The notes beneath the pieces are model-generated. The model worked only from the letters and a program-made list of their open reading frames with translations. It had not been told where the DNA came from and searched no databases. From Gerris lacustris (lineage: Eukaryota > Arthropoda > Insecta > Hemiptera > Gerridae), in contig OX578277.1 in assembly GCA_951217055.1 (NCBI GenBank), forward strand, positions 59,392,173 to 59,456,172: 64,000 nucleotides of DNA, read 5' to 3'. Below are positions 1-12,049 of this stretch, in pieces (positions within the stretch are counted from its first letter, which is position 1; each line of letters opens with the position of its first letter). The position numbers and the translations under genes are program-made.

Positions 1-175
1 GTCAAGTAACAGGCTTCCATAGTAACATTTTTTCCCGTCTTGTTGAAGCTTACGTTTACGCGAGCGTTGCTCGTGAACGCTTGGGCGGATAACGTTTTCC
101 AACGAACTCAGCCTGGGCATTGGTAAAATGAACATGTGTACCAAATTTAATCAATTCGGTGATCTTTTACTCAAG

Positions 176-469
176 TTATCGTCTTCGGTAGATTTCGTGA
201 CGGTTTTTGTGTGAGGGTGATTTTGTGCCGGTGATTTTGGTCGTTTTTTTGGATTCACTCCCGGGCTCCAGAACGTGCCATAAGAAACTTCGTTCCAAAA
301 TCTGAATTTTTTCTTTGTGGTTCCATAACTTAGTAACGAACCGAGCTAAAACTTTTCGGACTTCAGGAAAAACTTCCTTATTTACTAACGTTTCGATCAA
401 TATTAATATTACTGCCCATTCATTCGGCGGAATGTTTGGTAGACTTCGCTGAAAGTAAAAAAGAAACAT
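176..469 (-). CDS. Possible internal exon, unrecognised
   Basis: On the - strand a tttactttcag acceptor precedes RSLPNIPPNEWAVILILIET, then charged helical sequence (LVNKEVFPEVRKVLARFVTK) and a Lys/Ser/Thr-rich tail. The stop is at 176. An internal donor (GGGAgtgaat near 255) may shorten it. The protein looks alpha-helical but matches no family I can name. An inverted, stop-laden copy lies at 566-735. Further along, an ORF on the same strand (about 117 to 1) is basic (RSRKRKLQQDGKK) and could be a following exon. Confidence 0.3.
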   Translation of the reverse strand: MFLFYFQRSLPNIPPNEWAVILILIETLVNKEVFPEVRKVLARFVTKLWNHKEKIQILERSFLWHVLEPGSESKKTTKITGTKSPSHKNRHEIYRRR

Positions 470-565
470 GTTTATTGTTGACTTACAGGTGAGTAAATAA
501 ATAAAAGCATATATAAAAAAAGCATGAATGGTTTAGTATACTCATCTATATGTAAAGAATAACAG

Positions 566-735
566 CAATAAACATGTTTCTTTTTTTACTTTCAGCGAAG
601 TTTGCTAAAATTCCCGCCTAATGAATGAGTAATAATATCAATATTGATAGAAGCGTTGGTAAATAAGCAAATTTTTCCTGAAGTCCGAAAAGTTTAAGCT
701 CGGTTCTTTACCAAGTTATTGAACCGCAAAACAAT
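566..735 (+). pseudogene. Inverted, inactivated copy of the 176-469 exon
   Basis: Starting at aacatgtttctttttttac, this stretch repeats the - strand exon at 300-476 in opposite orientation, including its polypyrimidine/cag acceptor. TAA and TGA codons interrupt the same frame (for example after PPN and in the copy of KVLAR). The two copies are head to head with a ~90-bp spacer, which points to a local inverted duplication followed by decay. Confidence 0.6.
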
Positions 736-779
736 TGATTTTTTAATTTATTTAATAAAATTTCACTTTTCTTGTAGGA

Positions 780-2090
780 AATTGAGTCAGATTTAAAACG
801 ATACTAAAACCTTTGTTCTAGCTTTTATACTTTTGGAGTAATCAGTGTTTTGGTGAGCCAAGATATGTGATCTCAAAAATTATAAAATTTGACCTTATGG
901 GAAAACGGTTAAGATCTGACCCATGGTTATAGCGGTTTTTGTAGCCCCTAAGACGTAGAACAACCTACTTCATTTTTTCACATATATCGCCAGTCACACT
1001 GTATATATAAATTACGGTTTACTTACGAAAACGGAAGTATACAAACTAATATTTTTCTCGAAAAATTATTAAGACACAATATTTAATTATGGGCAACAGA
1101 ATCAAAATGTCTAGTTAAAGGGCTGCAACTTTAGCTTTTACTAAGAAAAGAGAAGTGGGTGTTAAAACAGTACACATAGTTGGAAAGCTTAAGGAATGAT
1201 AAAAAGTGCAAAATAAGCTTTACGCTTTGTGGTGAGATAGAAAGGTGTCAAAACATGTTATCTTATTTATATCTAGTCTTAATCAATGAGACTAAGAATA
1301 TTTAATGCGCATGCTCGGCATAACTAACTATATACAGGTGAGTCGCATTATATTAGAAGGACAAATTATTAGAGACATCATATCAACTATATATAACAAC
1401 AAGAAACTCTAAAGAAGTGTAAACTACGGTAAATTCCAGAAACTGTAATAATCAATAATAATCTTAGACTGACTGATATAATTTGATCATATCCCCTATT
1501 TACCATCCACATACCTTCAGCCACAATATCTCATACACAGTAAGGGTCTTACTTTAGTAAAAGTAAGGTAACAATTATTGGAGAAATAACTTCCACAAAC
1601 TAATAAAGCTAAAACAACAAACTTATTTGTAATTAGAAACCAGTTTGGATTAAAATGATTTGAAGATAAATTTATTAATTGATACAAAAAAAAAAATAAA
1701 AAAAATAATAATAAATAACCACTCGTAAACTAGAAAAACGTTTAAAAGTGACAATCTAGAGTCCGTAATTAAGTAAGAAAAATTTCACTTATAATTTCAA
1801 TTACATATAATTTAATATGTAGGTATATACAAATAATTTAACATGATCCTCAGATCATCCGAGTCCCACTGGACAACAATATTAAAAGAATTGAAAATTT
1901 TCTGATTGTAAATCATACAATTTATCCTAATCAAACAAATTAAACGAAATTTTGTAGCATTTGTCTATTTAAGGTTCGTCAGGTTGACACAATAAAATGA
2001 TAATACATATAATGCTTTTTATAACGTACTATATTAGCGAATTTTCGAAGAAAATTAAGCTATTGCAATGACTTCAAAAATTTTGTTATG
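780..2090. other. Non-coding, AT-rich
   Basis: No supportable gene. Poly-A runs (around 1686-1712) and simple AT sequence only. Confidence 0.5.
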
Positions 2091-2410
2091 CGAATTTTTG
2101 AAAATTTTCTCCATGGAAATCCGTTTTAGACCATTCTGAATCGATAAGAAAAAAAATCATAATTACTTAACGGATATGCTTAATCATCCACGAAACCCTA
2201 AAAAGTACTTGGGACGCAAGTACTTCCCTGTGATTTTTATTATGAAATTTTGATGGTTTGTCGAAAGTAGCCTGGAGATAGCCCCAGATTAATTTCAACC
2301 GTGTTCACTCTTTAAATTTTGCTAAATTGATACTTTAATTCATGTAAAAAAAATGACAGCTTTAAATAACGGATGGCACATTGAATAATTGAATAAATTA
2401 GACAATAATA
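2090..2410. repeat. Dispersed repeat copy (related to 35140-35300 and 54362-54430)
   Basis: Contains aaaagtacttgggacgcaag and taatttcaaccgtgttcact. Relatives occur at 54370-54420 (opposite strand) and 35175-35215. No coding potential. Probably part of a non-autonomous element family. Confidence 0.5.
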
Positions 2411-2522
2411 GGTTATATTTGTATTTTTGCTTATGGATAATTAAGGTGTTTTTTTTACAAATAAATTCACATTTATAAAAAAAAAGATTATCTTTATTCA
2501 TTTCTATTATTTTTTTGTGAGA

Positions 2523-2564
2523 CGTTTCGACCCTTCTTGTTATTTGAATTAAGGTCATCTTCAA
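2523..2564 (-). ncRNA. Hammerhead-like core (left arm of fold-back)
   Basis: The - strand reads TTGAAGA, then a GACC..GGTC helix, then GAAACGTC. It is paired with an identical core on the + strand at 2734-2774. Core variation (U for C at position 3) makes catalysis uncertain. Confidence 0.3.
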
Positions 2565-2733
2565 TCACTCTTCTATTTTTACTTTATCTAAAAATTACAT
2601 ATTATAATAATTATAATTTTACTGTATAACAATCAATTCATATCTCATCATAACTGCAACTATATATTTATATAAGTAAAATTATAATTATTATAATATG
2701 TAATTTTTAGATAAAGAAAAAATAGAAGAGTGA

Positions 2734-2774
2734 TTGAAGATGACCTTAATTCAAATAACAAGAAGGGTCGAAAC
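2734..2774 (+). ncRNA. Hammerhead-like core (right arm of fold-back)
   Basis: TTGAAGA, GACCTT...AAGGGTC helix and GAAACGTC on the + strand. It mirrors 2523-2564. Confidence 0.3.
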
Positions 2775-2889
2775 GTCTCACAAAAAAATAATAGAAATGA
2801 ATAAAGATAATCATATTTTTTAATAAATGTGAATTTATTTGTAAAAAAAACACCTTAATTATCCATAAGCAAAAATACAAATATAGTCA

Positions 2890-4130
2890 GATTATAAAAA
2901 GGTGTATACGTTTTAATAACGTTAATAAAAACTAAAAAAAAAAAAAATAATAGATTGTAAAAGGATAAAATCATTTAATGTATACGAAATAGAAATATAT
3001 ACACCTGCATATTTATTTGCAACAGTATAAAATTGGCATCAAGACGATTGAGAATGTGCGCAAATTATTGTAAGGATGAAAAAAATAATTCTCTGAATTA
3101 TTATTTTCAATGTTAACCTGGAAGACCAGTTATCGCAATCGGTTGGCAGGATTGTAAAAGAACGGATATGAAGGGGTAATGATTTTCATATTGAAACAGC
3201 AAAGGACATTGTCCCTTGTCCCTTAGTAAACAATAGAGGTGCCGGGTATCGCTTAGCATGCTTGCACACAAGCGGCACCGATATATTCAGTATCGATTGA
3301 AAGTATAGATTGCCGAGCATGGGATTTAGAGAGAAAGGTTTATATTTGACGGTGCTTGGTCGATTTGTCCGACGTTCGATGAGTACTGCGGATCCAGGCT
3401 CCATTTGGCCCAGGAGTTAAGGCAAGGGTTGTCTAGGTTTTACTCGAAGCTCGTTGTTCTATTGTTTCCTTAGACAAATGCCAGTCCGGCAAAGCCTTTC
3501 TCACCCTTTGCACCAGAACTATACAAGGGAGAGTACGTCTAAACTCTCAACCCTTCCAGCCGTTTCTCAATATGATAGAAAGGGCGCCCTATGATCACCC
3601 ACGCCCTTATTTTCTTTACTGTAACTAACTGAGACCATAGGATAGGGGTGCAGCCTTGACCTCTCTCACAATTAAAATAACTTGGCAACTCTAACGAAAA
3701 TAAAAGGTTAACATTTTGAAAGGAAAAAGAAACAAAAAAAAAACCCTATTATATATTATAATGAGAGTGAATTCAATTAAAAAATTGTATCTCTGTGTGA
3801 ATGTGACTTCGAAGAACTATAAGTTGTAGAATGAGTACACAAACGAAGTTATTTAGTGGGATTGTAAAGTTAAAAATTATTATATTCTGCATTTTGTTAT
3901 GTTTAGAGTCCATTTAAAAACCAATGAAAGAAACCATATCGCCATAGCTACACCTCTGACTTCTCCCCTTCGACATAATAGTTCAAAATGGTCCGGTCCC
4001 GGTTTAGGCCAGGAGTGATCTGGACCCACCTCTGGACTCATCTCTAAAGTCCTTTTTCTAGTTTCCGTGAGATAATAACCCACAAAAATAAATAATAAGG
4101 CAATGAGGAAAATAAAACTGTATGTGAGAA
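2890..4130. other. No clear gene; slightly GC-richer block 3150-3680
   Basis: 3150-3680 and 3950-4080 have more balanced composition and short - strand ORFs (72 and 67 codons). Neither shows domain motifs or convincing splice sites. May be old repeat. Confidence 0.3.
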
Positions 4131-4133
4131 ACT

Positions 4134-4640
4134 TTGTTCAACTTTAATAAAATCAAATTTTTCTTATCTTACCGGAGGTACCTTATTAAAAATTCCAAGG
4201 CAAAAATTAGTTTCAGACGACATCAGGGATCTTTTTGGTCACTTATCTGTCTGTATCTGACATATTGCGAACCAACATTTTTTTTTTCAAGAAAACAACA
4301 TATTATATACATAATAAAATTTTAAATTCAATTACATTAATTCATTAATCAATACCTACAAAATAATTTTAATATAATAATAGGTAGTAGTTATTCTTCT
4401 GCAAGGTTACCCGACCTACAAGAGGAGTCAAACATCTTAAGAACTAATAGTCCGATTTTAATGAAATTTGTATGGTAGGTTATAATTATTCTATTGTTGG
4501 TCACATGTAAGTTTCATCATTCTCTGGCCATTGGTTTGTCTTTCACTTGCGACTTGCACACAAAGATTTAATATAAATTAAGAGAAAAAATTAAATTAAT
4601 TAGACAATAATGAGTCTTAAAAGCAAAGCAAAAGTAAATT
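4134..4640. repeat. Dispersed repeat family A copy
   Basis: Shares tttcagacgacatcaggga, a tctgtctg segment, tttaatgaaatttgtatggt and ttagacaataatg with copies near 6350-6960, 13090-13660 and 35390-35660. No ORF of its own; probably non-autonomous. Confidence 0.5.
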
Positions 4641-6340
4641 ATGCGATAAGCCATAAAGGATAATAAGTAAAGAAAGCTACAGGAAAAAAAAAAAAATATT
4701 GTTAACATTTTTTTTTTTTAATTTTAAGTTATCATGCGCCAAAAATTAGTTCAATCATTTATCTCTCACAGATAATTAAACCTCAAACCGTTCGCTGCAA
4801 GCCAACAAGTTGTACAGACATGTTAATCTATGAGAGTGTGTACGGAGTAAAAAAATTAACTACTAAAGTTTCTGTCATATTATGTTGGGTAGATGAGTAT
4901 ACTTCTATAGAAGGTATGCATTTGATCTGAAGGTGCAAAGGAGCAAAGAGACCCGAGGAGGTCGAATCAATCATTCCACAAGTGGTCTTACACCAAGTGA
5001 CGTAACCAAACATGGCCGCCTAATCAGTCCCAACCCCCCACCTAGTGAACTGGAGTGCCGAGGAAGGCTAGGCTAAGTGTAATCACTTGGTAACCCAACT
5101 CTCACGCTAGTGTGCATAATAGAGATTATTAGTTACATTTTAAACAAGTAATGACTCTCCATCTGTTTTACCTTAAGAATCAATCTATATTACGACAGAA
5201 AAATTTTGGGTAATTAAAAGAGAGGTTAGTGTAGCCAAATTATATCGCAATATCCTGAAACCAATGTCTAAACACTATATCGAGCATATCGGTTCAATTC
5301 CCATAATACTGAAACATAGGCCCCATCGAATGAATACGGTGGCTGGTCTATTCCCTTCGTCCATTTAATGATATGTTATAACGATTCGTAAAAAATGCTT
5401 GATACCAGTAGTAGTACCAGTTAGTATCTTATTTAATTTATTTATATATTTATTAATGCAACGTGGGTTCTATTCTAATAAACGATAGTTAAAAGCAATT
5501 TTTTTCTAAAAACATAAGGCACTAAATTTAAACAACTTCCATTTAGTGTATTGCTTTTAATTTTATGCTTTAAGCACTTGTATAAATATTAATATTGGTT
5601 AGATTTTCAGATTATAAAAAATATTGAACATAGCTTATAATTAAAAAAAAAAATAAAATAAAAAAATAAAAAAAGAATGCTATAAAAATTATATTCTTCC
5701 ACTATCTTATTTTTTACTTTGCATAATGTTTAGCGTAAGGTCTTATTATGTTTAGACAATTTCACATGATATCGTATTAACAAACCTACTTTTGTGCAAT
5801 AAGCAACGGTAAGTGTTGGAACATTGATTTATCATTTAAAACGTAAAACAGTTCAGTTGTTTGCTCTAATCATAGCTTAGGTATGTGGTTTGCAAAGCCG
5901 AGAGGTGGTAAGCTGTGAAATAACGTGATAAAATGTCGGGTATTTCTGAGAGGTGGGAGGAAACGTTCTAGGAAATTGATGATGACATTCCTGTTCGAGA
6001 GCACAAGATTTATTTTCCTTACCATCATTAATCTTTTCTCCTTAACTTCTCGATAAATTTTCAAATTAAGTATAACCTGTGCATTGTTGTCTAAATTAAT
6101 AAACATTTTCTTTTGCATGCTACTATATCTCTAATGTACAATACTCAACATAACATTTTATACGTACTTAATTCGTAGTGATAAAAAAATAAATAAAATC
6201 GTTCTTTACAATGATCACAATGCTTAAGTTTCCTTCAGAAAGCTCGAAAGCAAAATAAGAGAAAAATATAATTGGAATCTCATTGGGCTCATTGGGAAAG
6301 AAATATAAAGCCAAGTGCTATACACTATACAACCGTAAAA
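4640..6340. other. Non-coding; no gene seen
   Basis: AT-rich sequence with poly-A/T runs. ORFs at 4828-5013 and 5870-6118 have no recognisable motifs. A short GC-richer stretch lies at 4920-5090 without coding support. Confidence 0.35.
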
Positions 6341-6349
6341 AATTTACTC

Positions 6350-6960
6350 AGCAGGCAAAAGAGCAGCGATGACCGCTGCCCTACCTAAAATACCACTCTT
6401 CCGATTTAAATATTCTTCTTCCGAGCTTTCCGAAGGTACGGAAGCATTGTGATCATTCTGAAGAACGAAATTTTTCTCAATTTCAGACATCAGGATATAT
6501 TTTTGGTCAAGTGTCTGTCTGTCATTTGACATTTTTGCGAATATACGTAAGTATGTACACTACTCATCCAATTTTTACTACGTGTTATTAGCTTGCTTTC
6601 TTGTTTGTTTGTTTGTCCAGTACAAATCATGCAATCTATTTTTAACTAACTTCCCGAGTAGCTAGACTTTTGAAACTTTTAGAATAGCCCAGAACACGGT
6701 GACAATGCATTATTTTAATACTTTTAGCCATATTTCAGCAGAATTTAATTAGTTTTCAGCAAATTTTGCTGTATGGAAAGTTAGTTCAGAAAAAATCCGC
6801 AAGTTATTTTATTTGTTTTGAAATGACCCATATTTACGATCTTCATTTTGAAATTTGGAAATCGAAAAAAAAACTTTATTTTATTAATACCGATATCTTT
6901 AAAAGTACTTAACCGATTTTGAAGAAATTTAGATAGTTGGTCAAACGTAACCATATAGAT
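6350..6960. repeat. Dispersed repeat family A copy
   Basis: Contains cttccgagctttccgaaggt and gtctgtctgtcatttgacat, found in similar form at 35395-35550, and a ccgattttgaagaaattt segment matching 35590. The - strand ORF here is a translation of the repeat. Confidence 0.5.
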
Positions 6961-6969
6961 GGTCATATA

Positions 6970-9440
6970 TTAATTGCAACCTGTACAATTTTATATTGAT
7001 TAAAAATAAGTGGGATCAAAACCGATCCAAATTTCAAGTGACCATTTGTCAATAATTGGAAGAGCATTTAGTCTCGTCAACAATACCCCCCCCCCCCACA
7101 GTGCCCACTTAAATCACATTAAAAACCTGTAGCAATATAGCCGATCTAGAGCATTAAGGATTAAATTAGGACTCTTAAAAAAGAAAACACATTATCTCCT
7201 GAATTTCCAAAATTCATACATTTTTGAAGAGCAATTAGATTTTACTAAAAGCTTTTAATGTGTTTTAAATATTTATTAAATTGTAATGAACCAAGTTAAC
7301 ACTAGATGAAAGTAAAGGTATGATTGTTTATGTATTGAGGAGGGAGACGGAGGCAGATGTATTGAGACTGAAAGAAACGCGGTGATTTCACTTGAAAGAT
7401 ATTAAGCAGATGCTCACTGGCTCAATGACCCAGAAAAAACTTGCTACCCCTCACAAGAGCACTAGTTGAGGGTGCAGGAGGCAACTTGTAGTTCATATTC
7501 CATAAAATAAACTAAACCGGGAGTGTACAGTGACTCTACTAGTTCTTGGGTAAAAATAATAGCATCAGGAGATTTTTGATAAAACTGGAAAATATACAAT
7601 AATCCAAATTATCATAATTTTAAAGAGAATGCCTTGGAGTAATTTTGATATTTAGGACGCTGTGGACGATCAGATGTGGTAAAAGAAGAATGAATTTAAT
7701 TATATTAAAATTCTATATTAATGATTTTTCGAAAAATGTAAAGGTGCATAATATCGGTTAGTTTTTCCATCAATATGTTATCTCACAATTGTACCTTTTT
7801 GTTTTAAATTACTAAGAATTCAATTAATTCACTTTATAGCAGACAAGAGGGTATTATATAAAGGGCTGATGTCAGTATGTCAGATCGAGTTCAACAAACT
7901 TCTACAATAGGTATTCTCTAACATACTAAAAAGATAAAATTCTTTATCATTATAGAAAATAATTCTTTTGACAAAAGAAGTGACAAAACGGTATTGCAAA
8001 GCGGTAAAACGATGAATAAAAGGATTAACACCTTAGGGGTCATCACTTCCGAATAAAAGTGTGCTACTGCAATATGCTAGACAAAAAAAGAGTCAGTAGT
8101 GACGATCGGTTCATCAAACATCCCCTTTGCTACAAGAGTGTGTACGTCCGTGTTTAATTTGAGAGTGTGTGTATAAAAGTATAATCGGATATTTGCGGGT
8201 TAGGGTGGGGAATAAGAGGGCAGGTGAGGCTTGCAGTCTAACGCTTGTCAACAAAAGGGCCACATCAGCAAGGCAGCTGCTGATCCTCAGGCAGCAGTTA
8301 GCATCACAATAGAATCACAGAAATAGATGTGATTTACGGCGCTAGAGTAATAAAAATCCTTTTTACACAGAGCCAGTTATGCAAGGGACGGATCATAAGC
8401 AATATGAAAAGGATAAAATAAAATAAGTTGATATTTTCATGTATATGCTTTCGACTAAACAAATAGGATAAACGTTCATAAGTCTTTCAAATACTTTCAT
8501 TAATGTTAAAATCAATAGATGTACATATCTTTATATTATGTATAAAGATAGATTAAGTAAGAGTACTCTGAATGAGTTTTAATAATAAACTTTATTATAA
8601 CTTTGTTTTCAACAGTACCTACATTTTACAAACAAAGGAACGAACCCTTGCATTCAATTTTATAATTCCTATAAAATAATAATAAATTTCTACTAAATAA
8701 TTCTAATAATAAATAATAATTAGAAAAATAATCAAATAATTTAATTTCTAAGATATCGGCACTCCAGAACACAAACCAATAAAAAGGAAAATAAAATTAA
8801 ATATATCTGTTTAGTTTGTTATGACTTATGACATTGAGCCAGTATCACGATGCCTAGATTGTTGTGAAATAAACACATATTTTGAATACCTCTCCCATTC
8901 AATATGCTATTACAGGTCACTGTTAATTAAATGTTTTACTAGGCAAATCTTTAAATGGGTAAAATAAACTGCACAACTATTATTTCTGTGCATTTAAAAT
9001 TTATTTATTTATTAATGGGCTGGAGCCTTATGTTAAAGCCAACACATTACATTTATAAACAACCTAAAATGCACTCATACTCCACGATTAAGATTATGAA
9101 AAGGAAAATGAAAGAAAGATATGAGCTATTTACAGGCAGATAATTTGTTATCATAGGCGGCTATAATAACTGTCATTGTAAGTGAGAAGGGTTTTGGACG
9201 GAGTCTGGATACGCTCGCTCCACTACAGCTTGCTTCGGCTGGTTTCGTCTAGAAATAGACACCGTCCTTGTAATTAATGACATATGTAACAATGGTCGAG
9301 TTTGAATTAGCTGGACTAGGGGAAACTAGTGGGAGCGTCGTGTCAGCCGTAGGAGTTGAAAACAGTAAAACCAAACTTATGTGTGACACGCTACATACAC
9401 AAAAGAAGAATACACGATAAAGTTTGGATTCTGACAAGAA
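6970..9440. other. Non-coding; no gene seen
   Basis: A C-run at 7087-7098. Sequence at 7930-7990 recurs inverted at 10380-10445 (aataattcttttgaca / tgtcactgc), so repeat debris is present. No protein motif in ORFs at 8955-9143 or 9249-9437. Confidence 0.35.
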
Positions 9441-9443
9441 ACG

Positions 9444-9493
9444 TGAAAAATGTGACTGATATAACTAGTTAGTTATATCAGTCACATTTTTCA
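9444..9493. repeat. Perfect 24-bp palindrome
   Basis: Arms 9444-9467 and 9470-9493 (tgaaaaatgtgactgatata...) flank two bases. It lies just before a (TA)n tract. Confidence 0.85.
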
Positions 9494-9529
9494 ACTAATG
9501 GGCATCGAAATAGAGTAGATATATAATAT

Positions 9530-9534
<5 letters not shown>

Positions 9535-9618
<84 letters not shown>

Positions 9619-9636
9619 CATATATATATATATATT
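9535..9636. repeat. (TA)n microsatellite
   Basis: About 100 bp of nearly pure TA with two single-base interruptions. Confidence 0.95.
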
Positions 9637-9809
9637 TAAGGCGCCTTCACTCAACTTGGGGGTTCGGTCAGGTAAATAAAAAATCAACTCCAAAATTTTC
9701 ACATAGCCGACGTTTCGGCAACTATATTATGTTGCCATCTTCAGGGCGAGCCTATATAAAAACAAAAGTAATAGGTAAGACCCAAGTTGAGTGAAGGCGC
9801 CTTAAATAT
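9632..9809 (-). repeat. Short inverted-repeat element with hammerhead-like core
   Basis: Arms ttaaggcgccttcactcaac (9636-9660) and its complement (9781-9805) enclose about 120 bp. On the - strand the interior has CTGAAGA, a GGCAAC/GTTGCC helix and GAAACGTCGG (9744-9712). It is bounded by (TA)n tracts on both sides. Confidence 0.6.
9712..9744 (-). ncRNA. Hammerhead-like core
   Basis: CTGAAGA-T-GGCAAC-loop-GTTGCC-GAAACGTCGG on the - strand. This is the cleanest copy of the motif in the window: all hammerhead core bases of the two boxes are present, with one extra T before helix II. Confidence 0.4.
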
Positions 9810-9840
9810 ACATCTACGGTCGAGCTGAGTGGTGTGGGTG

Positions 9841-9844
<4 letters not shown>

Positions 9845-9902
<58 letters not shown>
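9845..9902. repeat. (TA)n microsatellite
   Basis: 58 bp of uninterrupted TA. Confidence 0.95.
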
Positions 9903-9903
<1 letters not shown>

Positions 9904-11600
9904 CTTCATTGTTGTCGATTCAATAACGAGACTAATTTGTAGAACACAACTCAGAACTTATGAAGATAATTTAGCTTAACTTGTTTAGCCCCAAAATAAA
10001 CAACTGGTTGAAACAATATAAACTGTAGCACTACCACACTACGTTAAGTGAAAATTAGTAATGAAATTTCTGTGGGTGTTAACTGTTTTACCTAGTTTAT
10101 AACTAACGAGCAGTTAGGCCCGTGGCAAGGGCTTAATTTTATTTGATGCAATAAAAGTAAAATTAAGTAAATTAATTTAGATAAGTTATTATATCTATAA
10201 AGACCATCAAATAATAAAACATTAATGTTTATTGGACTAAATGTGGTTGCCTTAGCTTGCAATTAACAAATACGTTCGAGGTGATTCATCGGGACTCTAC
10301 TCGATTATATAAAGGATTGTTTGTTCTTAGACACTGATGATGGTTATATAAAGGCTGAAAGCTACTTTTAAATTTTAAATTAACCGTTTTGTCACTGCGC
10401 CTGTCAAATAAATTATTTTTTTTAATGATAAAGAATTTTATCATTATATTATATATATATATATATATAACCATCGAGATTTCGTAGTTTTTTGTTGTTT
10501 TGCTATATAATTAACAGAGAACAACCTTCCAAAACTTCAGTTTGGCTAAAGTTCTTCAGCCTCTTGGACACACAGACCCTATTATTTTAACAGTAGCAAT
10601 TGATTAATACATTCACGAATTTGGAATTATAAAAATTTGAGGCACTTATAAGATCTTTGCCCAGAGCACAAGGTACCTAAAATCGGGGCCTTTAAGCAAA
10701 ATATTTGAAGTCAGCAAATTCTTGGCCTTCAACAAGCTTTTTCTGTTTATAATACGGTTTTATCTTCAAGGAATATTCCAGGAAAAAATTGAGAATAGAA
10801 ACATGTGCTTAGCTCTTCTATATCCAAAGGATGGAGAGAAGGGAGGAACCAATAAAAATGCCTGAAACAGCTATTTATATCCATTAGGACCAATAAAGAC
10901 GGGCACACCTCACAGACCCGATTCACTCACTAACTACTACCTAGTCTAACCTTCATTTATTCTTAAGTTCTTGTAAACAAATTTCCGTTTGTTTACTCTA
11001 TTATTTCCAATAATGATATGCTTATAATAAGGATCTTGGTTTACAAGTACAATTAATTAATTTAAAATCGTAAGTATTATTCCATTTAAATAAACGAACA
11101 TAATAATAACTAAATTATTAGTTACACCTAGAGCTGGTTTATCCATCGAAGTTATCGACTCCTTAAATCTTTCTGTCCCACATAAACTTAACTAGTATTA
11201 TAATAGGTTTTAATAATATTATTCTAGTAATTTTGTAATGTCAATAATCCAAAACTTCGAAGAACGGCATTATAAGCTCGGAAGCAAAAAAAATTGTCTA
11301 TTGTCAAAAAACCAAAACATACCACAAACCATGTTTCTTATCATTTGGGTATTGACCTTGGGTAAAAAATTAAATCAAAATCTATTCTCTCAGGGACAAT
11401 ACAAGGAGGTGTCATTCTCGACATTGAGTTTTTTAATAGTAAGAGTAAGATTAATTTTAATTTCAATTATGCGGCGAGCAGACAATTTGAATTGATAAGG
11501 TTCAATTTCAACTATCAGCTTTACGAAAAGAAGGTAAATTTTCCACCTAACTCTTTTAAAAGGCAGAACGCAGACAAAAGAACTGCTAGGTGAACCACAA
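9903..11600. other. Non-coding; no gene seen
   Basis: A small (AT)n at 10448-10469 and a copy of the 7930-7990 repeat. ORFs (10286-10474, 11238-11495) lack motifs. Confidence 0.35.
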
Positions 11601-11616
11601 TGGCTGATGTGGGAAA

Positions 11617-12042
11617 ATGAAAAATGGGTCGAGGGTGGGAGTAAGAACAGATGGAGCCTCCAATAGATTCAGCCCAATCGATTTGAAGAGAGAAGAAACC
11701 CTTAGTGAAGCAACCCCACACCGTGTATGGGGAGAGAAATCGGTAAGAGATGCAGAGCCATCACACATCTCCCTTCCATATATTCCTTTAGCAACGGACA
11801 TACACAGCACCGGCTTGTTTATACCGGCCTCACTGGCGCCTCACTACAGACACTATCATCAATATAGTCCACCCCCCCCCCCCTCCCCCAACATCCCACA
11901 GGTACAATCAACTCTACAACCACCTACATCTGACCCACTGCCAATACCAATTTTGTTAATACTATTATTAAATCTATTTCATAGTATATTTGACCATAAT
12001 ACAGTTATATTTGACCCCGAGAAGGTTACACACCCTTTTTAA
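11617..12042 (+). other. 141-codon open frame in a GC-richer block, doubtful coding
   Basis: An open frame from ATG 11617 to 12042 contains a C-run translated as PPPPPP and a low-complexity Pro/Leu tail, and several other frames are open in the same place. No domain is visible. I treat it as a composition effect or a repeat rather than a gene, but the block stands out from the AT-rich surroundings. Confidence 0.2.
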
Positions 12043-12049
12043 ACCTATA

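Larger units (their letters stand above)
2414..2884. repeat. Perfect-looking fold-back, ~210-bp arms, 51-bp loop
   Basis: Left arm 2414-2623 and right arm 2675-2884 are near-exact reverse complements. The only clear differences are a few bases in the A/T runs and the segment around 2815. Each arm includes tgaagatgaccttaattc ... gggtcgaaacgtctc, the helix-GAAAC core seen elsewhere in the window. Such symmetry suggests a recent fold-back insertion or a 3' end copied back on itself. Confidence 0.8.

Noticed and set aside
9478..9702. ORFs reading YIYIYI or THTHTH (also at 19881-20166, 32655-32918, 40429-40797, 45502-45792, 63060-63574)
   Set aside because: They are translations of (TA)n and (CA)n microsatellites.
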